From positions 2,728,001-2,792,000 of the forward strand of contig NZ_FNSU01000003.1 of NCBI RefSeq assembly GCF_900105325.1: DNA of 64,000 bases, read 5' to 3'. How positions within the stretch are numbered: position 1 is the stretch's first letter; every line of letters begins with the position of its first letter. Of this stretch, positions 25,176 through 34,078 are shown piece by piece. Under the pieces are notes generated by a model, which was not told the DNA's origin, searched no databases, and saw only the letters and a program-made list of their open reading frames with translations. Made by a program: the position numbers and the translations under genes. This stretch comes from Pseudomonas marginalis. Its GTDB lineage: Bacteria > Pseudomonadota > Gammaproteobacteria > Pseudomonadales > Pseudomonadaceae.

Positions 25176-27551
25176 TCAGGCGGACGCTTGGCCTTCCGCC
25201 AGGAAGAACCAGGTTTCCAGCACGGAGTCAGGGTTCAGCGAGACGCTTTCGATACCCTGCTCCATCAGCCATTTGGCCAGGTCCGGGTGATCGGAAGGGC
25301 CCTGGCCGCAGATACCGATGTACTTGCCGGCCTTGTTGCACGCCTGGATGGCATTGGCCAGCAGCTTCTTGACCGCAGGGTTACGCTCGTCGAACAGGTG
25401 GGCGATGATCCCGGAATCGCGGTCCAGGCCCAGGGTGAGCTGGGTCAGGTCGTTGGAACCGATGGAGAAACCGTCGAAGAACTCCAGGAACTCTTCGGCG
25501 AGGATGGCGTTGGACGGCAGTTCGCACATCATGATCACGCGCAGGCCGTTTTCGCCGCGGGACAGGCCATTTTCGGCCAGCAGGTCGACGACCTGGCTCG
25601 CTTCGCCCAGGGTGCGCACGAACGGCACCATGATCTCGACGTTGGTCAGGCCCATCTCGTTGCGCACACGCTTGAGGGCGCGGCATTCAAGCTCGAAGCA
25701 GTCACGGAACGCTTCGCTGATGTAGCGCGAGGCGCCACGGAAGCCCAGCATCGGGTTTTCTTCTTCGGGCTCGTAGAGCTTGCCGCCGATCAGGTTGGCG
25801 TATTCGTTGGACTTGAAGTCCGACAGGCGCACGATGACCTTTTTCGGGTAGAACGCCGCCGCCAGGGTGCTGATGCCTTCCACCAGCTTCTCGACGTAGA
25901 AGCCCACCGGGTCGTCGTAGCCGGCGATGCGCTTGTCCACGCTTTCCTTGATGTCCAGCGGCAGGCCGTCGTAGTTCAACAGGGCCTTGGGGTGCACGCC
26001 GATCATGCGGTTGATGATGAACTCCAGGCGGGCCAGGCCCACACCGGCATTCGGCAACTGCGCGAAGTCGAAGGCACGGTCCGGGTTGCCGACGTTCATC
26101 ATGATCTTGAACGGCAGGTCGGGCATGGCGTCGATGGAGTTTTGCTTGATGTCGAAGCCCAGCTCGCCTTCAAAGATGAAGCCGGTGTCGCCTTCGGCAC
26201 AGGACACGGTCACGCCCTGGCCGTCCTTGAGCAGTTGGGTGGCGTTGCCGCAACCGACCACCGCAGGAATCCCCAGCTCACGGGCGATGATCGCCGCATG
26301 GCAGGTACGCCCGCCACGGTTGGTCACGATAGCGCTGGCACGCTTCATCACCGGTTCCCAGTCCGGGTCGGTCATGTCGGAAACCAGTACGTCGCCAGGC
26401 TGGACTTTGTCCATCTCGGACACATCCTTGATGATCCGCACCTTGCCGGCGCCGATGCGCTGGCCGATGGCACGGCCTTCCACCAGCACGGTGCCGGTTT
26501 CTTTCAGCAGGTAGCGTTCCATGACGTTGGCCGAGGTACGGCTCTTCACGGTTTCCGGGCGGGCCTGCACGATGTACAGCTTGCCGTCGTCACCGTCCTT
26601 GGCCCATTCGATGTCCATCGGGCACTTGTAGTGCTTTTCGATGATCATCGCTTGCTTGGCCAACTCGCTGACTTCCGCGTCGCTCAGGCAGAAGCGCGCG
26701 CGCTCGGCCTTGTCGACGTCCACGGTTTTCACCGAACGACCGGCCTTGGCCTCGTCGCCGTAGATCATCTTGATGGCCTTGCTGCCCAGGTTGCGGCGCA
26801 GGATGGCCGGACGGCCGGCTTCAAGGGTGTGCTTGTGCACGTAGAATTCGTCGGGGTTGACCGCGCCTTGTACAACGGTTTCGCCCAGGCCGTAGGCGCC
26901 GGTGATAAACACCACGTCACGGAAGCCCGACTCGGTGTCGAGGGTGAACATCACGCCGGCGGTGCCGGTTTCCGAACGCACCATGCGCTGCACACCGGCA
27001 GACAGGGCCACCAGCTTGTGGTCGAAACCCTGGTGCACACGGTAGGAAATGGCGCGGTCGTTGAACAGCGAGGCAAACACTTCCTTGGCGGCGCGGATCA
27101 CGTTTTCCACGCCGCGGATGTTAAGGAAAGTCTCTTGCTGGCCGGCGAAGGAGGCGTCAGGCAGGTCTTCGGCGGTGGCCGAGGAGCGCACGGCGACGGC
27201 CATGTCCGGGTTGCCGGCCGACAGGGTGGCGAAGGCGGTGCGGATTTCTTCGTTGAGCTTCTCGGGGAACTCGGCTTCCATGATCCATTGGCGGATCTGG
27301 GCGCCGGTTTTGGCCAGGGCGTTGACGTCATCGACGTCCAGGGCATCCAGCGCGGCGTGGATCTGAGCGTTGAGGCCGCTCAGTTCGAGGAAATCGCGGT
27401 AGGCCTGGGCCGTGGTGGCGAAACCACCCGGCACCGACACACCTGCGCCTGCAAGATTACTGATCATCTCGCCGAGGGATGCGTTCTTGCCCCCTACGTG
27501 CTCTACATCATGGACGCCGAGCTTATCGAGGGAAACTACGTACTCTACCAA
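25176..27551 (-). CDS. ppsA: Phosphoenolpyruvate synthase
   Basis: A 791-residue cytoplasmic enzyme converting pyruvate, ATP and water to PEP, AMP and phosphate, for gluconeogenesis. An N-terminal ATP-grasp domain (VGGKNASLGEMISNL) is followed by the phosphohistidine domain (GGRTCHAAIIARELGIPAVVGCG, with the His that carries phosphate) and a C-terminal PEP/pyruvate barrel (GSNDLTQLTLGLDRDSG, ICGQGPSDHPD). The start is TTG at 27551 with a GGAGAG ribosome site 6 nt upstream and the conserved N-terminus MVEYVVSLDKLG. The divergent gene encodes its regulatory kinase/phosphorylase. Confidence 0.95.
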   Translation of the reverse strand: MVEYVVSLDKLGVHDVEHVGGKNASLGEMISNLAGAGVSVPGGFATTAQAYRDFLELSGLNAQIHAALDALDVDDVNALAKTGAQIRQWIMEAEFPEKLNEEIRTAFATLSAGNPDMAVAVRSSATAEDLPDASFAGQQETFLNIRGVENVIRAAKEVFASLFNDRAISYRVHQGFDHKLVALSAGVQRMVRSETGTAGVMFTLDTESGFRDVVFITGAYGLGETVVQGAVNPDEFYVHKHTLEAGRPAILRRNLGSKAIKMIYGDEAKAGRSVKTVDVDKAERARFCLSDAEVSELAKQAMIIEKHYKCPMDIEWAKDGDDGKLYIVQARPETVKSRTSANVMERYLLKETGTVLVEGRAIGQRIGAGKVRIIKDVSEMDKVQPGDVLVSDMTDPDWEPVMKRASAIVTNRGGRTCHAAIIARELGIPAVVGCGNATQLLKDGQGVTVSCAEGDTGFIFEGELGFDIKQNSIDAMPDLPFKIMMNVGNPDRAFDFAQLPNAGVGLARLEFIINRMIGVHPKALLNYDGLPLDIKESVDKRIAGYDDPVGFYVEKLVEGISTLAAAFYPKKVIVRLSDFKSNEYANLIGGKLYEPEEENPMLGFRGASRYISEAFRDCFELECRALKRVRNEMGLTNVEIMVPFVRTLGEASQVVDLLAENGLSRGENGLRVIMMCELPSNAILAEEFLEFFDGFSIGSNDLTQLTLGLDRDSGIIAHLFDERNPAVKKLLANAIQACNKAGKYIGICGQGPSDHPDLAKWLMEQGIESVSLNPDSVLETWFFLAEGQASA

Positions 27552-27728
27552 GGTGATCTCTCCACTAACTGTGTTGGAAAAGCTCAGGACGCCGGCTGCT
27601 CGTAGGAGCGATTACCTGCGTTTGTGGCCTGGACCTGGAAAATAAGTGAGAATGCGGCCCACTATGGGACGGCAAAATCGCGCCTATCATATCCAAGATT
27701 CGTCATCAGCTTAAGGCCCAGGGCTCAA

Positions 27729-28547
27729 ATGAAACGATCTGCTTTCTTTATCTCCGACGGCACCGGCATTACCGCCGAAACCCTGGGTCAGAGCCTGCTC
27801 GCGCAGTTCGAAAACAATACCTTCGCCAAATTCACGCGGCCCTATATCGACAGCGTGGATAAAGCGCGGGCCATGGTACAACAAATCAATCTGGCGGCTG
27901 AAAAAGACGGCTTTCGGCCGATCATTTTCGACACCATCGTCAATCAAGACATCCGTGAGATTCTCGCAACGTCGAATGGTTTCATGATCGACATTTTCTC
28001 GACGTTCCTGGCGCCGCTGGAGCAGGAATTGAGCGAACACTCCTCCTATTCGGTCGGAAAGTCCCATTCCATTGGGCATAACTCCAATTATATGGAGCGT
28101 ATCGAGGCGGTGAACTTCGCCCTCGACAACGACGACGGCGCCCGCACCCACTACTACGACAAGGCCGACCTGATCCTGGTCGGCGTGTCGCGCTGCGGCA
28201 AAACGCCCACCTGCCTGTACATGGCCATGCAGTTCGGCATCCGTGCGGCCAACTACCCGCTGACCGAAGACGACATGGAGCACCTGACGCTGCCCGCCGC
28301 GCTGCGCGCCCATTCGCACAAGCTGTTCGGCCTGACCATCGACCCGGACCGTCTCACCGCCATCCGCAACGAGCGCAAGCCCAACAGCCGCTACTCCAGT
28401 TATGCCCAGTGCGAGTTCGAAGTGCGCGAAGTAGAAAATCTGTTCCGTCGCGAGAATATTGCGCACATCAATTCCACGCATTTTTCGGTGGAAGAGATTT
28501 CGGCGAAGATTCTGGTGGAGAAAGGTGTGGAGCGGCGCTTCAAATAA
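27729..28547 (+). CDS. ppsR: PEP synthase regulatory protein (kinase / pyrophosphorylase)
   Basis: A 272-residue DUF299-family enzyme. It inactivates PEP synthase by ADP-dependent threonine phosphorylation and reactivates it by phosphate-dependent dephosphorylation. Motifs: ISDGTGITAETLGQSLLAQF at the N-terminus and a P-loop GVSRCGKTPTCLYMA near 150-165. The upstream extension of the frame was rejected in favour of the ATG at 27729 that starts MKRSAFFISDGTG. It is divergent from ppsA, the conserved arrangement in Pseudomonas. Confidence 0.94.
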   Translation: MKRSAFFISDGTGITAETLGQSLLAQFENNTFAKFTRPYIDSVDKARAMVQQINLAAEKDGFRPIIFDTIVNQDIREILATSNGFMIDIFSTFLAPLEQELSEHSSYSVGKSHSIGHNSNYMERIEAVNFALDNDDGARTHYYDKADLILVGVSRCGKTPTCLYMAMQFGIRAANYPLTEDDMEHLTLPAALRAHSHKLFGLTIDPDRLTAIRNERKPNSRYSSYAQCEFEVREVENLFRRENIAHINSTHFSVEEISAKILVEKGVERRFK

Positions 28548-28568
28548 TGCCTTGAGACACTGTTTTAC

Positions 28569-28714
28569 TGTGGCGAGCGGGCTTGCCCCGCGCTGGGCTG
28601 CGCAGCAGCCCTAAACCAGTCACCGAGAACTGGCTGACACACCGCATTTATCTTGATTGGGGCTGCTTCGCAGCCCAGCGCGGGCGGTGCGACGATTCGA
28701 CAAGCCCGCTCACA
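28569..28714. repeat. REPIN with a 16-bp insert in one arm
   Basis: A 146-bp inverted REP pair framed by TGTGGCGAGCGGGC and GCCCGCTCACA, with inner hairpins GGGCTGCGCAGCAGCCC and GGGGCTGCTTCGCAGCCC. The right arm is interrupted at 28685-28700 by the 16-mer CGGTGCGACGATTCGA. The identical 16-mer lies at the matching place of a different REP family at 41492-41507. Confidence 0.88.
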
Positions 28715-28746
28715 ACGAGCCTGCTCACAGCATCGACGTCCACTCG

Positions 28747-30171
28747 CTATAGGTGAAACCGCCCTCCCCCTTGCCCCAACGCCGTCGCCAATGCATCAAA
28801 CCCCGCCCGCAACAACTGATCATCGCCCGAGGTATTGCAGATACTCGCCCGAATGAACTGCGGCACCGCCGTCTGCCCTACGGCAAACGCCTCGGCGGTG
28901 GCGATCAGGTAATTATTCTGCTTGAGCTCCGCCTCGATTTCCGACGCGCGCCAGGGCTCCGGCACTTCGATCCAGAAGTGCGGGCTGTTCAGGTGGGTGC
29001 GGTACGCCAGGCCGGCCAACAAGTCCTGCACCAGGGTCTTGCGGCGGCTGATCTCGTTGATCTGTTGGCGCAGCAGGTATTCCGCCGTGCCGTTTTCGAT
29101 CCACTGCGTCGCCAGTTCCAGGGTCACCGGCGTGGCCATCCAGCAGGTGGAGCGCAAGGCCGCCGAGATACGGCTGACCAGCGCCGGGGGCGCATGCACA
29201 TAGCCCACACGCAGCCCGGCAGACACGGCCTTGCTCAGGCTGCTGATCAAAATCGTACGTTCGGGGGCGAAATGGCTGAGGGGCGGTGGACGGTCTTCAA
29301 CCAATACGCCGTGGGCTTCGTCCTCAAGAATCAGCAGATTATGTTCCCGGCACACCTTCACCAAGGCTTCGCGGCGCGCCACGGATAACACCGCCGTGGT
29401 CGGGTTCTGGATGGTCGGCGTGCAATACAGCGCTGAAACCCGGTGATTACGACAGACTTCATCCAGCGCGCTCGGCAGCACGCCTTCTTCGTCCATCTCC
29501 AGGCCGATCAGGCGGATACCCAGCATGCGTGCGGCGGTGATCAGCCCCGGATAAGTCAATTGTTCGGTGACCACCGTATCGCCGGCGCGCAGCAGGGCCA
29601 TCATCGCGCACAGCAGTCCATGCTGGCCGCCGTTGACGCAGATCACCTGCTCGGGGATCGGATGAAAATCACGCTGCACCAGCCACTGCGCGCCCGCGTC
29701 GCGATAACGCGGCAGGCCGGCATCCGGGGTGTAGGCGCTGATGTCCTGGAGGAACTTGACGTTGGTCGACAGGGTTTGGAAGCTCTGTGCCAGGAAGGTG
29801 GTTTCCTGACCCGGGATATGCATGTTGCGGCTCATGTCGAAGTACTGGCGCGGCTCCTCGCTGAAGTTACGAAAGCCTTCATCACGCTGGCGCTCCATCC
29901 CACGCTTGCGGACGAAAGTGCCGTCACCCACTCGTGCTACCACCAAACCCAGACGCTCCAGCTCACCGTAGGCCCGGCTGATGGTGCCGATGGTCACCCC
30001 CAGATTGTCGGAAAGCACCCGATGAGGCGGCAGTTTTCGTCCCGGCTCAATCAAGCCTTCGAGGATGCCCCGTTCCATGACATCGGACAGGCGCTTGTAC
30101 TTCACGCCCTGCCCGTTGGACAACCCCTCACGCATAATTGACACCATGTCAATATTTGTTTTGACAGCCAT
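28747..30171 (-). CDS. MocR-type (GntR + aminotransferase domain) transcriptional regulator
   Basis: A 474-residue fusion. Residues about 20-90 form a GntR winged helix (LPPHRVLSDNLGVTIGTISRAYGELERLGLV). Residues about 110-470 form a fold-type I PLP-dependent aminotransferase-like domain with the PLP lysine in ISSLSKAVSAGLRVGY, and DEAHG and NPTT motifs. MocR proteins usually sense PLP or an amino acid and act on a divergent promoter. The divergent operon is the EamA/JAB-Ubl-E1/cysteine-synthase/SAT/AlaX cluster, so an amino-acid ligand is likely. Three GTTCAAT repeats lie in the shared promoter region. Confidence 0.88.
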   Translation of the reverse strand: MAVKTNIDMVSIMREGLSNGQGVKYKRLSDVMERGILEGLIEPGRKLPPHRVLSDNLGVTIGTISRAYGELERLGLVVARVGDGTFVRKRGMERQRDEGFRNFSEEPRQYFDMSRNMHIPGQETTFLAQSFQTLSTNVKFLQDISAYTPDAGLPRYRDAGAQWLVQRDFHPIPEQVICVNGGQHGLLCAMMALLRAGDTVVTEQLTYPGLITAARMLGIRLIGLEMDEEGVLPSALDEVCRNHRVSALYCTPTIQNPTTAVLSVARREALVKVCREHNLLILEDEAHGVLVEDRPPPLSHFAPERTILISSLSKAVSAGLRVGYVHAPPALVSRISAALRSTCWMATPVTLELATQWIENGTAEYLLRQQINEISRRKTLVQDLLAGLAYRTHLNSPHFWIEVPEPWRASEIEAELKQNNYLIATAEAFAVGQTAVPQFIRASICNTSGDDQLLRAGFDALATALGQGGGRFHL

Positions 30172-30199
30172 CTTTCGCCCTAATAGTGTGCTTTTACGG

Positions 30200-30250
30200 G
30201 TTCAATCGCCGAATTTCATAACTCATTACAAGTTCAATATAGAGTTCAAT
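30200..30250. promoter_or_regulatory. Three direct GTTCAAT repeats in the MocR/EamA promoter region
   Basis: GTTCAAT occurs at 30200-30206, 30232-30238 and 30244-30250, all in the same orientation, within the 103-bp region between the divergent MocR gene and the transporter operon. MocR regulators often bind direct repeats, so these are candidate operator half-sites. This is inferred from position and repetition. Confidence 0.45.
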
Positions 30251-30274
30251 TCAGGCTCAGGGAAGCAATAAACG

Positions 30275-31225
30275 ATGCCAATGTCCGCCGTTCTCGAAAA
30301 CAACGCCAAAACCAAAACGCAAAAGCAGTGGCTGGCCGGGCTGGTGACCAGCGTGATGTTCCTGATCGTGTGCCTGAGCTGGGGCACCACGTGGCTGGGG
30401 ATCAAGATCGCCGTGGAGAGTGTGCCGCCGCTGACGTCCGCCGGTCTGCGCTTCCTGATCGCCTTCCCGCTGTTCCTGTGTTTTGCCAAGGTGCGCCGCG
30501 AGCCCATCCTGTTTCCCCGCGAGAGTCGCTGGTTTTTCGTATTCGTGACCCTGTCCTACTTCAGCGTGCCCTACTACCTGCTCAACTACGGCGAGATGCA
30601 TGTGTCATCCGGTCTTACCGCCCTGCTGTTCAGTTGCATGCCGGTATTCATCCTGATTTTCTCCGCGTTGTTCCTGCGCGAGCGCATCTACTTTTCCCAG
30701 GTGGTCGGCATCGGTATCGGCTTCGGCAGCCTCTACATGATCATCAGGAGCCAGGGCCTGCACCTGGACCACGCCGAGTTCCTGGGGGTACTGGCGATCC
30801 TGGCGGCCGCGATCATGCACGCCTTGTGCTACGTCATCACCAAGCAAAAAGGCAGCGCCATCAGCGTGATCACCTACAACACGCTGCCCATCGGCATTGC
30901 CGGGCTGATGCTGTTCGTGGCCGGGTTGTGGTTTGAGACGCCGACCTTCGAAGCCATCACCCTGCGCTCCTGGAGCGCGCTGTTCTACCTGGGACTGGTG
31001 GCCTCGGTGGGTGGGTTCATCGTGTATTTCATGCTGCTCAAGCGCTTGAGCCCGATCATCCTGTCGTTCGTGTTCATCATCTTCCCGGTGTTCGCGGTGA
31101 TCATCGGCGCCTGGTACGAAGGCGTGGCGATTTCCCGCGACCTGATGCTGTATTCGGCCATCCTGCTGGCCGGCTTTGCGATCACCAAGTTGCCCATTGA
31201 AAAACTCCTGGCCAAGAAAAATTGA
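30275..31225 (+). CDS. EamA/DMT-family transporter, likely amino-acid or metabolite exporter
   Basis: A 316-residue inner-membrane protein with ten predicted helices in two EamA repeats (LIVCLSWGTTWLGIKIAVESVPP and LGVLAILAAAIMHALCYVI start the halves). DMT members of this group export amino acids such as threonine, cysteine or their derivatives; there is no direct substrate signature. It is the first gene of the operon, 23 bp before the JAB-Ubl-E1 gene, so it probably exports the pathway product. The start at 30275 follows an AGGGA; an ATG two codons on is also possible. Confidence 0.82.
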   Translation: MPMSAVLENNAKTKTQKQWLAGLVTSVMFLIVCLSWGTTWLGIKIAVESVPPLTSAGLRFLIAFPLFLCFAKVRREPILFPRESRWFFVFVTLSYFSVPYYLLNYGEMHVSSGLTALLFSCMPVFILIFSALFLRERIYFSQVVGIGIGFGSLYMIIRSQGLHLDHAEFLGVLAILAAAIMHALCYVITKQKGSAISVITYNTLPIGIAGLMLFVAGLWFETPTFEAITLRSWSALFYLGLVASVGGFIVYFMLLKRLSPIILSFVFIIFPVFAVIIGAWYEGVAISRDLMLYSAILLAGFAITKLPIEKLLAKKN

Positions 31226-31248
31226 CCCGCCATCAACGCGAGAGAAAC

Positions 31249-33111
31249 ATGGACGTCCTCCGCCCAAAAGCCCTGGAACAGATCTACGCCCACGCCAGCC
31301 GCAGCTACCCCGAGGAATGCTGCGGCTTTGTCTTCGCCGACGGCAGCGTGTACCTGGGCAGCAACATCCAGAACGAACTGCACCGCAAAAACCCCGAGAT
31401 GTACCCGCGCAGCGCGGCCAATGGCTACACCTTCTCGGTGGCCGACACCCTGCTGATGAACAAGGCGTTTCGCAGCGACAACCCGGTGGTGGTTATCTAC
31501 CACTCCCACCCGGATGTCGGCGCCTATTTCAGCGATGAAGACCAGGACAAGGCCCTGTTCATGGGCGAGCCGATCTACCCCGTCAGTTACCTGGTGGTCG
31601 ACGTTCGCCAGGGCCAGGCCCTGGGTTCAAAACTGTTTGCCTGGGATGGCGAGCATTTCACCCTTAACCCCTTCAACGACCTGCACACGGAGTTGTCCAT
31701 GAACGCTGTCTCTTTCCCCGACATTCTGGTTCGCGTGGCCAAGCTGCCGGAATCGACCCTCGAGGGCGCCGGATCGACATTGCGCGAAGTCATTGAAAAC
31801 CTCTGCAGCAGCCACCCGCAGTTGCGCGCCCATCTGTTTCACGAAAAGAACAACCAGCTCAAGGAACACTTCCTGTTCACCGCCGAGGAAGAGCTGATTG
31901 GCGCCGATGACCGGCTGCCGGAAAAAGCCCGCATCGAAGTGCTGCTCGCCACCTCCGGCGGTATGGACGTCGACAGCCTCAGCAACGAGGAAGTGCAACG
32001 TTATGTGCGCCATATCACCCTGCCCGGCGTCGGCCGCGAAGGCCAGTTGAACCTCAAGAAAGCCAAGGTCCTGATTATCGGCACCGGCGGCCTGGGCTCG
32101 CCCATCAGCCTGTACCTGGCAGCGGCCGGCGTCGGTACCCTGGGGCTGGTGGATTTCGACGTGGTGGAAAGCAGCAACCTGCAACGCCAGATCGTCCACG
32201 GCAACAGCACCCTGGGCATGCCCAAGGTCGACTCGGCCAAGCAGCGCTTGCAGGACCTCAACCGCCATATCCAGATCAACGCCCACGACACCGCCCTGAA
32301 CGCCGACAACGCCCTGGAACTGGTGGGCGCCTATGACCTGGTCATCGACGGCACCGACAATTTCGACACCCGCTACCTGGTCAACGACGCCTGCGTGCAA
32401 CTGGGCAAACCCCTGGTGTACGGCGCCATCTACCGCTTCGACGGGCAGATCAGCGTGCTCAACTACCAAGGCGGGCCGTGCTACCGCTGCCTGTTCCCCA
32501 GCGCACCGCCCGCGGAACTGGCACCCAATTGCAGCGCCGGAGGGGTGATCGGCGTGCTTCCCGGCGTGGTCGGGATGATCCAGGCCACCGAGGCGATCAA
32601 ACTGTTGATCGGCATTGGCGAGCCCCTGTCCGGCCGCCTGATGCGCTTCGATGCACTGGCGATGAAGTTCAGCGAAATCCGTTTCAAGCGCCGTGCCGAC
32701 TGCCCGTGCTGCTCCGACCTGCGCCCCAGCGAAACCCTGGCGCCAGCCGTCTGTGCGGACGCCGTGCCCAGCCAACCGTCCCTGGCCGAAGAGCGCTACA
32801 TCAAGCCGCGCGTACTCAAGCAGGTACTCGAACACCCCAGCAGCGCCGACGTCCTGCTGGATGTGCGCGACGCCAGCGAACTGGAGGTGTGCAAATTACC
32901 GGGGGTGGTGCATATCCCCCTGGCCGAGCTGGATGGCCAGCTCGGGCGTCTCAGCCGCGACAACACCCATTACCTGATCTGCTACGCCGGCACCCGCGCC
33001 GAGCAAGCGGCCAGCACCCTGTTGGCGGCGGGTTTCGCCAACACCAAAGTCCTGCAAGGCGGCATGAAACACTGGGTTCGCGACGTCGAACCCGACATGC
33101 CGTTGTACTGA
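31249..33111 (+). CDS. Four-module protein: JAB protease + ubiquitin-like domain + E1-like adenylyltransferase + rhodanese
   Basis: A 620-residue fusion. Residues 1-140 are a JAB/MPN zinc peptidase with a perfect JAMM motif (H85, H87, S95, D98; E22 or E23 upstream). Residues about 151-238 form a MoaD/CysO-like beta-grasp domain ending in Gly-Gly (237-238, TSGG). Residues about 245-490 are a MoeB/ThiF E1-like domain with GTGGLG (278-283), NLQRQ, C428 and zinc pairs C411/C414 and C485/C488. Residues about 515-615 are a rhodanese with C578 in CYAGTR. This joins in one chain the parts that in Mycobacterium are Mec+, CysO and MoeZ. The di-glycine is internal, so cleavage after G238, perhaps by the JAB domain, seems required. 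Confidence 0.85.
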   Translation: MDVLRPKALEQIYAHASRSYPEECCGFVFADGSVYLGSNIQNELHRKNPEMYPRSAANGYTFSVADTLLMNKAFRSDNPVVVIYHSHPDVGAYFSDEDQDKALFMGEPIYPVSYLVVDVRQGQALGSKLFAWDGEHFTLNPFNDLHTELSMNAVSFPDILVRVAKLPESTLEGAGSTLREVIENLCSSHPQLRAHLFHEKNNQLKEHFLFTAEEELIGADDRLPEKARIEVLLATSGGMDVDSLSNEEVQRYVRHITLPGVGREGQLNLKKAKVLIIGTGGLGSPISLYLAAAGVGTLGLVDFDVVESSNLQRQIVHGNSTLGMPKVDSAKQRLQDLNRHIQINAHDTALNADNALELVGAYDLVIDGTDNFDTRYLVNDACVQLGKPLVYGAIYRFDGQISVLNYQGGPCYRCLFPSAPPAELAPNCSAGGVIGVLPGVVGMIQATEAIKLLIGIGEPLSGRLMRFDALAMKFSEIRFKRRADCPCCSDLRPSETLAPAVCADAVPSQPSLAEERYIKPRVLKQVLEHPSSADVLLDVRDASELEVCKLPGVVHIPLAELDGQLGRLSRDNTHYLICYAGTRAEQAASTLLAAGFANTKVLQGGMKHWVRDVEPDMPLY

Positions 33112-33126
33112 CCTGGGGGCTGACCG

Positions 33127-34041
33127 ATGTTGCATAACTCTATCCTCGACGCCATCGGCCATACGCCGATCGTCCGCCTGGCGCAGTTTTCCGAAGACCT
33201 CGGCATCGAGGTCTACGCCAAGCTCGAATCCCTCAACCCGGGGGGCAGCCACAAGGCGCGCATCGCCCTGGGCATGATCCTCGACGCCGAGCGGCGCGGC
33301 GTGCTGATCCGTGACTCCGGGCAAACCATCATCGAACCCAGCGGTGGCAATACCGGTATCGGCCTGGTGATGGCCGGCAACGTGCTGGGCTACAAGGTGC
33401 TGCTGGTGATCCCGGACAACTACAGCCCCGAAAAACAGAAGCTGCTGCGCCTGTACGGCGCCAAGGTGGTGCTCTCCGACAGCCGCCTCGGCAACAATTC
33501 CCACGGTGAAAAATGCATGGAGTTGCAGCTGGAAAACCCCAGCTACGTGATGCTCAACCAGCAACGCAACGGCGCCAACCCGCAAACCCACCGTGACACC
33601 ACAGCGCCGGAAATCCTCCGCGCCTTCGGTGATCGCCGCGTGGATTATTTTGTCAGCGGCATCGGCACCGGCGGCCATATCACCGGTATCGGCGAAACCC
33701 TCAAGGCCGCCTGGCCAGCCCTGCGCGTGATGGGCGTGGAGCCCGAAGAATGCGACCTGCTGAAGAACCAGCACGCGCCGCATCATATCCAGGGCCTGTC
33801 GATCGGCCTGATCCCGAGCATCCTCAACCTGGATGTGATCGACGGCATGCTCAAGGTCTCGCGCCAGGACTGCATCGACATGATCAAACGCATCATGCGC
33901 ACCGATGCCATCAGCCTGGGCCTGTCCTCCGCCGCCAACATGGTGGCCATCGCCAGGCTCGCCCCCGAATTGCCGCCCGAAACGGTGGTGTTGACCATGG
34001 TCTACGACAATGCCGACAGCTACCTGCCCAGTTTCGAATAA
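33127..34041 (+). CDS. Cysteine synthase-family PLP enzyme (CysM/CysK-like)
   Basis: A 304-residue fold-type II PLP enzyme performing beta-replacement on activated serine. The PLP lysine is K43 in NPGGSHKARIAL, the substrate loop is SGGNTG (72-77), and the PLP phosphate loop is GIGTGGHITG. The sequence is full length. It starts 15 bp after the JAB-Ubl-E1-rhodanese gene and precedes a serine acetyltransferase gene. It probably takes sulfur from the thiocarboxylated Ubl domain, as mycobacterial CysM does from CysO, but free sulfide or another nucleophile cannot be excluded. The housekeeping CysK/CysM are expected elsewhere. Confidence 0.85.
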   Translation: MLHNSILDAIGHTPIVRLAQFSEDLGIEVYAKLESLNPGGSHKARIALGMILDAERRGVLIRDSGQTIIEPSGGNTGIGLVMAGNVLGYKVLLVIPDNYSPEKQKLLRLYGAKVVLSDSRLGNNSHGEKCMELQLENPSYVMLNQQRNGANPQTHRDTTAPEILRAFGDRRVDYFVSGIGTGGHITGIGETLKAAWPALRVMGVEPEECDLLKNQHAPHHIQGLSIGLIPSILNLDVIDGMLKVSRQDCIDMIKRIMRTDAISLGLSSAANMVAIARLAPELPPETVVLTMVYDNADSYLPSFE

Positions 34042-34078
34042 CGGGTCTTCCAACCAGCCAGAATGCGGGGGTGCCTCC

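Noticed and set aside
25167..27605. 812-codon open frame on the plus strand opposite ppsA
   Set aside because: It is a shadow of ppsA caused by high GC third positions. The protein is low in family features and the minus strand gives a complete PEP synthase with all motifs.
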